Shown here in pieces: positions 9,403 through 17,741 of a stretch of DNA of 64,000 bases (its first letter is position 1; every line of letters begins with the position of its first letter). Position numbers and translations under genes: made by a program. The notes under the pieces are model-generated. The model ran no database searches. It saw only the letters and a program-made list of their open reading frames with translations, and had not been told where the DNA came from. Source of the DNA: Aquisphaera insulae. GTDB lineage: Bacteria; Planctomycetota; Planctomycetia; Isosphaerales; Isosphaeraceae. The stretch is from the NCBI RefSeq assembly GCF_011064615.1, contig NZ_JAALJH010000001.1, forward strand, positions 1 to 64,000. The letters run 5' to 3'.

Positions 9403-11322
9403 TCAGAGTGAGGGCCGGGCGTCGGCCTTCGCTCCCCGATCGCGGGGGAAGTCGACGTCGATGTAGCCGATCATCATCTCGTCGGTCGTCTGATCGCCCC
9501 AGCGGACGAGCCGGGTGGGGTCCGGGTTGTTCGGGTTGCCCGCGGAATTATCGAAGTGGGCCAGGCAATCGATGCGGGTCCCGGCGGGGAGGGCCATCGG
9601 GTTGGCGAGCGTGTAGATGCTCTGCCAGCCGAAATCGTAGGCCGGGACCGAGAGGACGACCTCCGGGGGCTGACCGGGTCGCGTGACCGTGTACCGGAAA
9701 TCCTTCCCTCGCAGGTGCATGTGGGGCATGAAGTTGAGCAGCCGCGTTTCCCGGTCCAGGGTCAGGGTCGAGGCGACGGGGACGTCGTCCTTCCCCGCCG
9801 GGATCAGGAACCCCGTCTCGGCGATGCCGACGGTGCGCGCCTCGCGTACGACCGGCTCCTTCGCGAAGACGAGCCCGACCTTCGAGCGGTCGGTGTGTGG
9901 CTGGCCGTTGGGGGTGTAGTGGAGCTCGAAGAGGAGGTCGGATCCGGCCGGGATCCGCTTGGCCGTCCCCGCGGGGTAGATGCTGGGCAGGTCGCCGGGG
10001 GCGTAGGCGACGAGGTGCGACTCCTCGTGCCGGTCCCGCTTCGCATCCTTCGGCGGGACGACGTAGGCGATGATGTGATGGACGGCCGAGCGTTCGCCGG
10101 GCCGGGCCTCGGCGGCCTGCACCCAGCGGTCTTCCTGGAAATGAGTCGGCACGCGGATCCGGACGTATTCGAGGACGCCCTGGGCGGGCACGAGGTAGTC
10201 CTGGGGCATCTCGATGACCAGATCGGGCTTGCCGATGGTCCAGCCGTCGGGGAACTCGCGCGGGGGCGGGGCGTCCTTCGGGTCGCCCAGGGGCGTCCCC
10301 TGCTCGACCCAGGCCAACAGGGTCGCGCGTTCGCGGGGCGTCAGGCTGCGGTCGTTCGAGAACTTGCCGTGGCGAGGGTCGGCATGCCAGGGGGGCATCC
10401 GCCGGTTGTCCACCACCTCGCCGATCATCGCGGCGTGCTTCCTCGCGTCGTCATAGGTCCGGAGCGGGAACGGACCGACCTGGCCGGGGCGATGGCAGGA
10501 CTCGCATCGCTCCTGCAGGATCCGCCCGGCCTGGGCATACGTGACAGCCCCCACGTCGGCGGTCGTCTCGCCCGCTGTCTCCTTGATCCCGGCCAGGATC
10601 GCCGGGGCCGCCGGTCGGATCCGCGGGGCCGAGGACCGGGCTTCCGCCGGTAAGGCCCGGTCGATGAGGCAGCCCGGCGCGGCGGTCGAGGCCAGCGCGA
10701 CGGGCTTCCCCGCCAGGATCGAGTCCAGGGCGTCCGCCAGGTAGCGGTGAGCGGGCTCGGGCTTGCGCGTCCCCACGCCGTACTGGTCATCGATCGCGCC
10801 CCGATACCGGATCACGGCGCGGCCGTCCAGGACGACCACCTCGGGGGTCCGCTCCGCCATGGCCAGGTCGGCCACGACGTTCCGCTCGTCCCGGAGCATG
10901 GGGAAATCGAGGGCGTGCTTGCGGGCCTGGGCGGCCATCGCGGCGGCGGAATCGCCCGCGTTGGAGTTGATCGCCAGGAAGACGACGCCGCGGGACCGGT
11001 AGGCGGAATTCAACTCCTTGAGCCGAGGCGCGTACAGCTCGGCGAGCGGGCATTCGGCCCCCAGGAAGACGAGCACGGCCGCCTTCTTGCCGGCAAAGCC
11101 GTAGAGCGAGACCTGGCGGTCGTTGACCACGTCGCGGAGCTTGAAATTCCCCATCCGCTGGCCGACGCCGCGGTCCGCGGGGAGCGCGGGGCGGGGCTGT
11201 CCGTCCGCGGCGACGGGCCGTGATACCCCGATCAGGGTGCATGCCGAGAGGACCCAGGCGAGCACGGCGCCGCCGGATCGTCGTGATGGGGAAGCCGACG
11301 TCGCTCCTCGGATCGTTCTCAT
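9403..11322 (-). CDS. Redoxin / cytochrome c / copper monooxygenase-like three-domain protein
   Basis: 639 aa, secreted (signal segment about residues 18-39). Residues 55-200 are an AhpC/TSA-type thioredoxin fold with a single candidate Cys (GAECPLAEL, C91). Residues 262-345 are a small cytochrome c-like domain (CESCH, C273/C276/H277; RMPPWHAD supplies Met/His ligand candidates). Residues 365-630 resemble the copper type II ascorbate-dependent monooxygenase (PHM/DBH) fold: VHHIIAY (H414, H415), FELHYTP (H467) and FMPHMHLRG (H533, H535). A fused redoxin, haem and copper module suggests a periplasmic oxidoreductase; the substrate is unknown. It is first in an operon with the YHS-like gene. Two direct repeats lie upstream. 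Confidence 0.85.
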   Translation of the reverse strand: MRTIRGATSASPSRRSGGAVLAWVLSACTLIGVSRPVAADGQPRPALPADRGVGQRMGNFKLRDVVNDRQVSLYGFAGKKAAVLVFLGAECPLAELYAPRLKELNSAYRSRGVVFLAINSNAGDSAAAMAAQARKHALDFPMLRDERNVVADLAMAERTPEVVVLDGRAVIRYRGAIDDQYGVGTRKPEPAHRYLADALDSILAGKPVALASTAAPGCLIDRALPAEARSSAPRIRPAAPAILAGIKETAGETTADVGAVTYAQAGRILQERCESCHRPGQVGPFPLRTYDDARKHAAMIGEVVDNRRMPPWHADPRHGKFSNDRSLTPRERATLLAWVEQGTPLGDPKDAPPPREFPDGWTIGKPDLVIEMPQDYLVPAQGVLEYVRIRVPTHFQEDRWVQAAEARPGERSAVHHIIAYVVPPKDAKRDRHEESHLVAYAPGDLPSIYPAGTAKRIPAGSDLLFELHYTPNGQPHTDRSKVGLVFAKEPVVREARTVGIAETGFLIPAGKDDVPVASTLTLDRETRLLNFMPHMHLRGKDFRYTVTRPGQPPEVVLSVPAYDFGWQSIYTLANPMALPAGTRIDCLAHFDNSAGNPNNPDPTRLVRWGDQTTDEMMIGYIDVDFPRDRGAKADARPSL

Positions 11323-11363
11323 TCCGGAACCTCGGGGTATGGGGGCGAGCCGAACGCTCGCCG

Positions 11364-11420
11364 GGTTTCAACTCTCCCGAGTAAGACCCTGTGACGCAAC
11401 GCCAGGTTTCAACTCTCCCG
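11364..11420. repeat. Two direct copies of a 16-base motif, period 41
   Basis: GGTTTCAACTCTCCCG occurs at 11364-11379 and again at 11405-11420, with partial similarity continuing another 8-10 bases. The pair lies in the 219-base gap between the redoxin/cytochrome gene (minus strand, start 11322) and the glycosyltransferase gene (plus strand). A paired operator for the minus-strand gene is possible. Two copies are too few for a CRISPR array. Confidence 0.6.
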
Positions 11421-11541
11421 GGAAAAGTCCGAACGGGAGTGGCATGGCCGCCTCGCGGCTTTCTGATATAGTCCCGGCCGAGCCCCCTCGGACGGACTCG
11501 CGGGGGCGTCCTGGCCGATGCGATGGGGAGTCAGACCGCGC

Positions 11542-13176
11542 ATGGATAATCCGGAAGGGAGGCCCGGGACGGGGCGATGGGTGGCGATCGCGACGGGGGT
11601 CTTCCTGGTCCTGGGGATCCTGATTCGGCTGACTCGCTATCTGGTCGTCTATCCGATCTGGCACGACGAGGCGTTCCTGGCGGCGAGCCTCTGGGATCGC
11701 AGCTATGTGGACCTCTTCCGGCCGCTCGAATACGGGCAGATCGCCCCCTGGCTCTTCCTGGTCATCGAGCGGACCGCGGTGGACTGGCTGGGATACTCGG
11801 AATGGTCGCTCCGACTCTTCCCGACGATCTGCAGCGTCGCCGGCATGGTCGTCTTCGGCCATCTCTCGGGGCAGCTTCTCACGGGGAAGGCGCGGCTGAT
11901 CGCGGTCGCCGTCTTCGCCACGGCGATCTTCCCGATCCGGCACGGGGCCGAGATCAAGCCCTATGCGGGCGACCTGCTGGCCGCGCTGATCGTCGTGAGC
12001 CTGGCCCTCCACGCCATCAAGGAACCCGGCCGGAGTCGGTGGTGGTGGATCATGGCCGCGGCCTCGCCGGTCCTGATCGCCGTCTCGTATCCGGTCATCT
12101 TCGTGCTGGGGGGGATTGCGATCGCCACGGCCCCCCTGGTCCTCCGGTCGCCGGAGCGGTCGGTCCGACTGGGCTGGCTGACGACCAACCTGGTGGTCGC
12201 GGCCGCCTTCCTTTCGGTCTACTTCGCGTGCACCCAGTTCCAGGCGGCGGCCATGCGCGACCAGTACCGGACCGGCTGCTGGGCGGACGCCTTCCCTCCG
12301 CTGGACCGACCCTGGATGGTCCCGGTTTGGCTCGTCGACGTGACGTCCGGCGTGATGATGGCCTACCCGGCGGGCGACCGGCACGGCGGCAGCACGGCGA
12401 CCCTGCTCTGCCTGATCGCGGGTGCCCTTTGCCTGGCGAGGCGGGGAGACCGGGCCGCGCTCGGGGTCCTGCTGGCCCCGTCCGCCCTGGGACTCGCCGC
12501 GGCGTTCCTGGGCCGTTATCCGTTCGGCGGGGCGCAGCGGGTCATGCTCTATCTCGCCCCGTCGATCTGCCTCCTGGCCGGCCTGGGGCTGGCGGACCTG
12601 ATCGCTCGCATCCGGATACCACGCCGGCAGTTCGCGGCGATCGCGGGCTGCACGGCGGCGCTCGCGATCCTCGGCGTCGGGCTGCTCGTCCGCGACCTGG
12701 CCAGGCCGTACCGGGTGATCGAGGACGCGAGGACCCGGGAGTTCGCACGCTGGGTCTGGTCCGGCCAGTCGCCCCGGGGCGAATCGGCCTGCGTGAAGAC
12801 CGACCTGGGGCTATCGGCCCGGCCGGACCTCTGGCGGGTGGGGATGTCCGCGGTCTACCTCTTCCATCAGCGGATGTTCTCCGAGCGTCATCGGGACCGG
12901 CTCCCCGTGGACCTTGATCCCTCGCGATACTCGGCCGATCGGCCCCTCCGCCTGGTCGCCTTCGACGAGCTGCCGGAGGGGGAGCCGGGGTTCGACGCGT
13001 GGTACGCCGCGCTGCTACGGAGTTTCGAGGTCCGCCGCCGCGATTCGTACGAGATCCAGCCCGGCAAGCCGGGAGAGGGCTGGCTGCGCGATGCCTACGT
13101 CGTGCTGGAGCTGGTGCCGCGACGCGACGGCGCCTCGATCGCGGGCAAGGCGCCCCGGCCGATCAGCCGGTACTAA
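11542..13176 (+). CDS. GT-C type membrane glycosyltransferase (GT39/ArnT-like)
   Basis: 544 aa integral membrane protein with roughly 9-11 hydrophobic segments in residues 8-395. The first extracytoplasmic loop has WHDEAFLAASLW, matching the acidic Asp-Glu catalytic motif found after the first membrane helix in lipid-linked-sugar GT-C enzymes. The last 150 residues are hydrophilic (periplasmic). Such enzymes transfer sugars from polyprenyl-phosphate donors to lipids or proteins; the acceptor here is unknown. ATG 11542 is preceded by GGGGAG 12 bases upstream; an alternative ATG at 11518 adds 8 residues. It stands alone in its transcription unit. Confidence 0.8.
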   Translation: MDNPEGRPGTGRWVAIATGVFLVLGILIRLTRYLVVYPIWHDEAFLAASLWDRSYVDLFRPLEYGQIAPWLFLVIERTAVDWLGYSEWSLRLFPTICSVAGMVVFGHLSGQLLTGKARLIAVAVFATAIFPIRHGAEIKPYAGDLLAALIVVSLALHAIKEPGRSRWWWIMAAASPVLIAVSYPVIFVLGGIAIATAPLVLRSPERSVRLGWLTTNLVVAAAFLSVYFACTQFQAAAMRDQYRTGCWADAFPPLDRPWMVPVWLVDVTSGVMMAYPAGDRHGGSTATLLCLIAGALCLARRGDRAALGVLLAPSALGLAAAFLGRYPFGGAQRVMLYLAPSICLLAGLGLADLIARIRIPRRQFAAIAGCTAALAILGVGLLVRDLARPYRVIEDARTREFARWVWSGQSPRGESACVKTDLGLSARPDLWRVGMSAVYLFHQRMFSERHRDRLPVDLDPSRYSADRPLRLVAFDELPEGEPGFDAWYAALLRSFEVRRRDSYEIQPGKPGEGWLRDAYVVLELVPRRDGASIAGKAPRPISRY

Positions 13177-13309
13177 CCAATTCAAATCGCTCTGGCCAAA
13201 GAGGATGGGCCAAGATAAGCTAGGGATAAGTGAGCGGCGTGCGAATCGGCAACGGTCCGCATGCCGTTTCGAGATAGACGGTTAGGCAACAGACGTGACG
13301 GGACTCGCC

Positions 13310-13657
13310 ATGCGAATGGCGGCAGTGATCGTCCCCGACCTGGGGACCGGTCCGGACACACCGATCGTCGTCAGCTACTGGTTTGTCGCGCGTGGGGAGA
13401 CGGTCTGGGAGGGGGAGCGGCTGGTCGAGGTACTGGCCGGCCCCGCGTCCTTCGATGTCCCCGCGCCGGCGACCGGCCGCCTGGTGGAGATCCGAGCGCG
13501 CGAGGATGATCAGGTCCTCCCGGGTACCTTACTCGGACGGCTCGCGGTCCTGGGCGAGGAGGGCGGCGACGATCTCGGCGATCCGGACGGCGAGGGTCGG
13601 GGGCGTGGCCGCGATCCGGGCAGCATCCCTCCGCGCTCAGGTCCGCCCGCCACATGA
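13310..13657 (+). CDS. Lipoyl/biotinyl-fold protein lacking the modifiable lysine
   Basis: 115 aa. Residues 5-75 read as a lipoyl domain (VPDLGTG, VARGETVWEGERLVEV, FDVPAPATGRLVEI, DDQVLPGTLLGRL), the swinging-arm domain of 2-oxoacid dehydrogenases. In the hairpin where the family has Asp-Lys-Ala, the sequence is Gly-Pro-Ala, so the lysine that would carry lipoate or biotin is absent. The C-terminal 40 residues are Gly/Asp/Arg-rich and probably disordered. The start is uncertain: GTG 13295, ATG 13310 or ATG 13316. The stop overlaps the NUDIX start by four bases, so the two are translationally coupled. No other dehydrogenase-complex gene is nearby. Confidence 0.65.
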   Translation: MRMAAVIVPDLGTGPDTPIVVSYWFVARGETVWEGERLVEVLAGPASFDVPAPATGRLVEIRAREDDQVLPGTLLGRLAVLGEEGGDDLGDPDGEGRGRGRDPGSIPPRSGPPAT

Positions 13658-14133
13658 CCACGTTCCACGAGCGATCTGCCGGAGTGATACCCTTCCGACG
13701 GGAGCCGGACAGGGGGCTCGTCTACCTGGTCCTCCACTCGGCCACGGTGCGCAATCCCCGGGCCAAGTGGGAGTTCCCCAAGGGAGGCGTCGAGCAGGGA
13801 GAGACCACGCGCCAGACCGCCTCGCGGGAGTTCCAGGAGGAGACCGGCCTCACGGGCTGGAGGTTCATCGACGATTTCGAGCGGAGCCTCTCCTACACCT
13901 ACATCCGCCGCGGCCGCAAGGTGGTCAAGACGGTGACCTACTACCTGGTCGAGGTCGATCTCGCCGCCGACCCGACCCGATCGGAGGAGCACGTCGAGGA
14001 CGCGCAGGGCCGGTGGTTCCAGTGGGGGAGCTTCGACCAGATCAATCAGTTGCTCTACCACACCAAGATCCGCCAGGTCTTCGCGGAGGCGAACGCCTGG
14101 CTCCGCGAGGGGGCGGCCGGCCCCCCCACCTGA
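13654..14133 (+). CDS. NUDIX hydrolase, Ap4A-hydrolase-like
   Basis: 159 aa. The full NUDIX box is present (G44 x5 E50 x7 R58-E59-F60-x-E62-E63-x-G65), which binds Mg2+ and hydrolyses nucleoside-diphosphate-linked substrates. The opening RSAGVIPFR and the KWEFPKGGVEQGE layout resemble bis(5'-nucleosyl)-tetraphosphate hydrolases more than MutT. The start codon sits in an ATGA overlap with the lipoyl-fold gene. It heads toward tmk and holB, 80 bases downstream, so it is in a nucleotide and replication neighbourhood. The substrate is not provable from sequence. Confidence 0.9.
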   Translation: MTTFHERSAGVIPFRREPDRGLVYLVLHSATVRNPRAKWEFPKGGVEQGETTRQTASREFQEETGLTGWRFIDDFERSLSYTYIRRGRKVVKTVTYYLVEVDLAADPTRSEEHVEDAQGRWFQWGSFDQINQLLYHTKIRQVFAEANAWLREGAAGPPT

Positions 14134-14213
14134 CCGACCGGCCGACGGCGGGACGGGGCGTGTCCTCGCCGGCCGCGGAGGATTAGGATGGTGGCCAGAG
14201 GAGCCAGCCCACG

Positions 14214-14897
14214 ATGCCCGACCAGCACACGGATCAAGCCCCGTTCCGCCCCCACCCGCATCCCGGCCTCCTGATCGCGCTCGAAGGGCCGGACGGGGGG
14301 GGCAAGACGACCCAGGCGGCTCGCCTGGTGAGCTGGCTCCGGGAAACCGGCCTCGACGTCGTGGCCTGCCACGACCCCGGCAGCACGGCCGTCGGCGAGC
14401 GGCTCCGCCAGATCGTCCTCGATCGGGCCTCCGTCCATCTGAGCGTCCGGGCCGAGGTCTTCATCTACATGGCGAGCCGCGCCCAGCTCGTGGACGAGGT
14501 GATCCGGCCGTCGCTCGAGGCGGGCCGCGTGGTGGTCACCGACCGTTTCTTGCTCTCGAGCCTCGTCTACCAGGGCCATGCCGGCGGGCTCCCGCTCGAC
14601 CTGGTCGCCCGGCTCGGGCGCGACGCCACGGACGGTCTCCTCCCCGACCTGACGCTGGTCCTGGACGTCCCGCTCGACGCCGCCCGGGCGCGGGTCGGGC
14701 CGGGCCGGGACCGGATCGAGGACCGGCCGGACGCGTATCGCAATCGGGTCCGCGAGGGGTTCCTCCACGTGGGTCGCGACCCGTCCGCCTACCCGGCCCG
14801 CACGATCGTCGTGGACGCCAATGCGGACGCCGATTCGGTCTTCGGTCGGATTCAGAACGAGGTGGGACGTGTCCTGGCAATCGGTCCGCGGCCATGA
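14214..14897 (+). CDS. tmk: Thymidylate kinase
   Basis: 227 aa. It phosphorylates dTMP to dTDP for DNA synthesis in the cytoplasm. The P-loop is EGPDGGGKTT (K31), the dTMP-binding DRF motif is at D110-F112 followed by SSLVYQG, and the LID region has RIEDRPDAYRNRVREGF near residues 165-181. The extra roughly 17 N-terminal residues, His/Pro-rich, are longer than in E. coli Tmk. It overlaps holB by 29 bases, which places the two in one transcript, an arrangement common in bacteria. Confidence 0.95.
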   Translation: MPDQHTDQAPFRPHPHPGLLIALEGPDGGGKTTQAARLVSWLRETGLDVVACHDPGSTAVGERLRQIVLDRASVHLSVRAEVFIYMASRAQLVDEVIRPSLEAGRVVVTDRFLLSSLVYQGHAGGLPLDLVARLGRDATDGLLPDLTLVLDVPLDAARARVGPGRDRIEDRPDAYRNRVREGFLHVGRDPSAYPARTIVVDANADADSVFGRIQNEVGRVLAIGPRP

Positions 14898-15906
14898 CTC
14901 GATCGTGACCATGCTTCGCGCCGCGGCTCGCGCCGGCCGGCTCGCGCACGCCTTCCTGTTCGTCGGGCCCGAGGGCGTCGGCAAGCGGACCCTCGCGAGG
15001 GTCCTCGCCCGGGCCCTGCTCTGCGAGACGAATCGCGAGCAGGACCTCGACCCCTGCGGCGAGTGCCCGGGCTGCCTCCAGGCCGAGGCCGCGACCCACC
15101 CGGACCTGCTCGAGTTCGGCCGGCCGGCGGACCGCTCGGAGCTGCCGATCCAGGTGATCCGGGACCTTTGCGCGGAATTCGGCCTGAAGCCGGCCCGGAG
15201 CCGGCGCAAGGTCGCCATCGTCGACGACGTCGACTCCATGAGCGACGAGGCGGCCAATGCCTTCCTCAAGACCCTGGAAGAGCCCCCCCCCGGCGCGGTC
15301 CTGATCCTGATCGGCACCTCCGCGGAGCTCCAGCTCGACACGATCGTCTCGAGGTGCCAGGTGGTCCGCTTCCGCTCGCTCCCCGATCCGCTGGTCGCCG
15401 ACCTGCTCGAGTCGCAGGGCGTGGCCAGCGACCCCGCCGACGCCGCCCGGCTCTCCGCCCTCGGCGAGGGGAGCCTGAGCCGGGCGATCGGCCTGGCCGA
15501 CCCCGAGCTCGAGCGGTTCCGCCGCGCGCTGATCGACGACCTGGCCGCCGACCGGGGCTTCGATCCGTCCCTGCAGGCGCAGCGGTTCCTGGCCTTCGTC
15601 CGCCAGGCCGGCAAGGAGTCGGCCGACCATCGACGCCGGGCCGCGCTCCTGATCGGCGAGCTCGGCCGCCTGTTCCGGGGGGTGCTCTGGCAGACCGCCG
15701 GGCTGGAGCCCCCCAGCCCCGACGCCGAGGACCGCCGCGCCGCCTCCGAGCTGGCGGCACGGCTCGAGCCGGAGGATGTCTTCGCCCTCATGGATCGCTG
15801 CCTGGGCGCGGCCTATCACCTGAGGCGGAACCTCCTCCTCCCCGTCGTCCTCGAATCCCTGTTCCACGACCTTTCACGACTGCTGAACGGCCGCGCCCGC
15901 GAGTAA
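14869..15906 (+). CDS. holB: DNA polymerase III subunit delta'
   Basis: 345 aa clamp-loader subunit. P-loop-like GPEGVGKRT (residues 33-41), a zinc-binding set C52, C63, C66, C69 (CGECPGC), and the diagnostic VDSMSDEAANAFLKTLEEPP block are all present. It works with DnaX and HolA to load the beta clamp. GTG 14869 is chosen because GAGGTGG lies just upstream and translation then begins with VSWQSVRGHD, the normal start region of this family; the ATG at 14821 would give an unrelated Arg-rich leader. It overlaps tmk by 29 bases. Confidence 0.95.
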   Translation: MSWQSVRGHDSIVTMLRAAARAGRLAHAFLFVGPEGVGKRTLARVLARALLCETNREQDLDPCGECPGCLQAEAATHPDLLEFGRPADRSELPIQVIRDLCAEFGLKPARSRRKVAIVDDVDSMSDEAANAFLKTLEEPPPGAVLILIGTSAELQLDTIVSRCQVVRFRSLPDPLVADLLESQGVASDPADAARLSALGEGSLSRAIGLADPELERFRRALIDDLAADRGFDPSLQAQRFLAFVRQAGKESADHRRRAALLIGELGRLFRGVLWQTAGLEPPSPDAEDRRAASELAARLEPEDVFALMDRCLGAAYHLRRNLLLPVVLESLFHDLSRLLNGRARE

Positions 15907-15934
15907 CCGCCGGTCGAGCCGGCAGGAGATCTCG

Positions 15935-17653
15935 ATGAAGAAACCTTCGGCGCCTCATGGGCATGACTCGGGACCGACCGCGGCCCCCTCCCCGGCCACG
16001 CCCGACGTTCGGACGGTCGGCGGATACCTCGTCGAACGGCTCCAGGCGTTGGGGGTGAAGCACGTCTTCGGGATCCCGGGGGACTACGTGCTCGGGCTCT
16101 ACCGGCTGCTGGACGAGAGCCCGATCCAGGTCGTCGGCATGACCCGGGAGGACAACGCGGGCTTTGCGGCGGACGCCTACGCGCGAATCCACGGCCTGGG
16201 GTGCGTCTGCGTGACCTACTGCGTCGGCGGCCTGAGCACCTGCAACAGCATCGCCGGGGCCTACGCGGAGAAGTCCCCGGTCATCGTCCTGAGCGGCTCG
16301 CCGGGGATGAACGAGCGGGCGCACAACCCCATGCTGCATCACAAGGTGAAGAACTTCGACACCCAGTTCAAGGTCTTCCGTCAGATCACGGCGGCGTCGG
16401 CCGTCCTCGACCATCCGGAGACCGCCTTCAGGGACATCGACCGCGTGCTCGAGGCCGCGCTCCGATTCAAGCGTCCGGTCTACCTGGAGCTGCCCAGGGA
16501 CCAGACCCATGCGCGGCAAGCGGCCCCGCACCACCCCCACGCCGGCCTCCCCCCCAGCGACCCGGCCGCGCTCCGCGAGGCCCTCGACGAGGCCGCGGCC
16601 CTGCTGACGTCGGCGAAGCGGCCGATGATCCTGGCGGACGTCGAGATCCACCGATTCCGGCTCCAGGATCGCCTGCTGGAGCTGGCGGAATCCACCGGGA
16701 TGCCGATCGCCACCACGATCCTGGGGAAGAGCGTGATCTCGGAGGCACATCCCCTCTTCGCCGGAGTCTACGAGGGGGCGATGGGGCGTCCCGAGGTCAC
16801 CGACCTGGTCGAGAACGCCGACTGCTTGCTGATGCTCGGCTGCTTCCTCACCGACATCAACCTCGGCATCTTCACCGCCAAGCTCGACCCCTCGAAGTCC
16901 ATCGACGTCACGAGCGAGGACCTGAGGATTCGCCACCACCATTATCGGGACGTGCGGCTCGACGACTTCCTGGACGGGCTGATCCGGCGCAAGCTCGTCG
17001 TCGCCGGGACGCCCGTCCCGCCGCGCGGCAATCCGTTCGAGGCCGCGGTCGCCTCGCCGGAATCGCCGGTGACGTCGTCGCTGCTGTTCGGCCGGCTCAA
17101 CGCCCTGCTCAAGGCCCACACCGAGATCACCGTCATCGCGGACATCGGCGATTCCCTCTTCGGCGCCGCGGACCTGGAGATCCATCGCCACACCGAGTTC
17201 CTCAGCCCGGCCTATTACACCTCGATGGGGTTCGGCGTGCCGGCGGCCGTCGGCGCCAGCATGGCATCGGCGGGCCCGCGGATCCTCGTGATCGTGGGCG
17301 ACGGGGCCTTCCAGATGACGGGGATGGAGCTGGCGACCATCGCCCGCCACGGCCTCAATCCGATCGTCGTCGTGCTCAACAACCACGGCTACACCACCGA
17401 GCGGTTCCTCCTGGAAGGGCCGTTCAACGACATCCACAACTGGGAATACCATCGAATCCCGGAGGTACTCGGGGCCGGGATGGGCCTGGAGGTCCGCAAC
17501 GTCCGCCAGCTCGACGAGTCCCTGGCCGCGGCCTGGGCCAACACCGGATCATTCAGCCTGCTGAACGTCCACCTCGATCGCTACGACCGCAGCCCCGCGC
17601 TCGAGCGGATGGCGAGCAAACTCTCGAAGATGGTCGACAACCGCGACCGATGA
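15935..17653 (+). CDS. Thiamine-diphosphate alpha-keto acid decarboxylase (pyruvate/indolepyruvate type)
   Basis: 572 aa. The three-domain TPP enzyme layout is complete. The catalytic Glu is in REDNAGFAADAYAR (E72), the paired His of pyruvate decarboxylases is LHHK (H135-H136), the Mg/TPP motif runs from GDG (455-457) to NN (482-483), and YTTE (E489) matches the second catalytic Glu of pyruvate decarboxylase. Together these favour a non-oxidative decarboxylase of pyruvate, indolepyruvate or a branched-chain keto acid over acetolactate synthase. AGGAG lies 8 bases before the ATG. It follows holB by 28 bases but is functionally unrelated to it. The C-terminal roughly 25 residues are lineage-specific. 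Confidence 0.87.
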   Translation: MKKPSAPHGHDSGPTAAPSPATPDVRTVGGYLVERLQALGVKHVFGIPGDYVLGLYRLLDESPIQVVGMTREDNAGFAADAYARIHGLGCVCVTYCVGGLSTCNSIAGAYAEKSPVIVLSGSPGMNERAHNPMLHHKVKNFDTQFKVFRQITAASAVLDHPETAFRDIDRVLEAALRFKRPVYLELPRDQTHARQAAPHHPHAGLPPSDPAALREALDEAAALLTSAKRPMILADVEIHRFRLQDRLLELAESTGMPIATTILGKSVISEAHPLFAGVYEGAMGRPEVTDLVENADCLLMLGCFLTDINLGIFTAKLDPSKSIDVTSEDLRIRHHHYRDVRLDDFLDGLIRRKLVVAGTPVPPRGNPFEAAVASPESPVTSSLLFGRLNALLKAHTEITVIADIGDSLFGAADLEIHRHTEFLSPAYYTSMGFGVPAAVGASMASAGPRILVIVGDGAFQMTGMELATIARHGLNPIVVVLNNHGYTTERFLLEGPFNDIHNWEYHRIPEVLGAGMGLEVRNVRQLDESLAAAWANTGSFSLLNVHLDRYDRSPALERMASKLSKMVDNRDR

Positions 17654-17667
17654 CCCCGAGACGGCGA

Positions 17668-17710
17668 ACGGCCCGCCCGGCCCGGCGTGTTGCCGGACCG
17701 CGCGGGCCGT
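17668..17710. terminator. Hairpin between convergent genes
   Basis: ACGGCCCGC (17668-17676) pairs perfectly with GCGGGCCGT (17702-17710), and an inner CCGGC/GCCGG pair extends the structure. It lies between the convergent decarboxylase and FG-GAP genes. There is no clear T-run, so it may be a bidirectional hairpin terminator. Confidence 0.5.
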
Positions 17711-17741
17711 CGCGACCGAGGTCGGTGCCGAGCTGGCGCGA

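Noticed and set aside
11364..11420. Possible CRISPR start (GGTTTCAAC-type repeats)
   Set aside because: Only two copies, a 25-base interval and no cas genes nearby.
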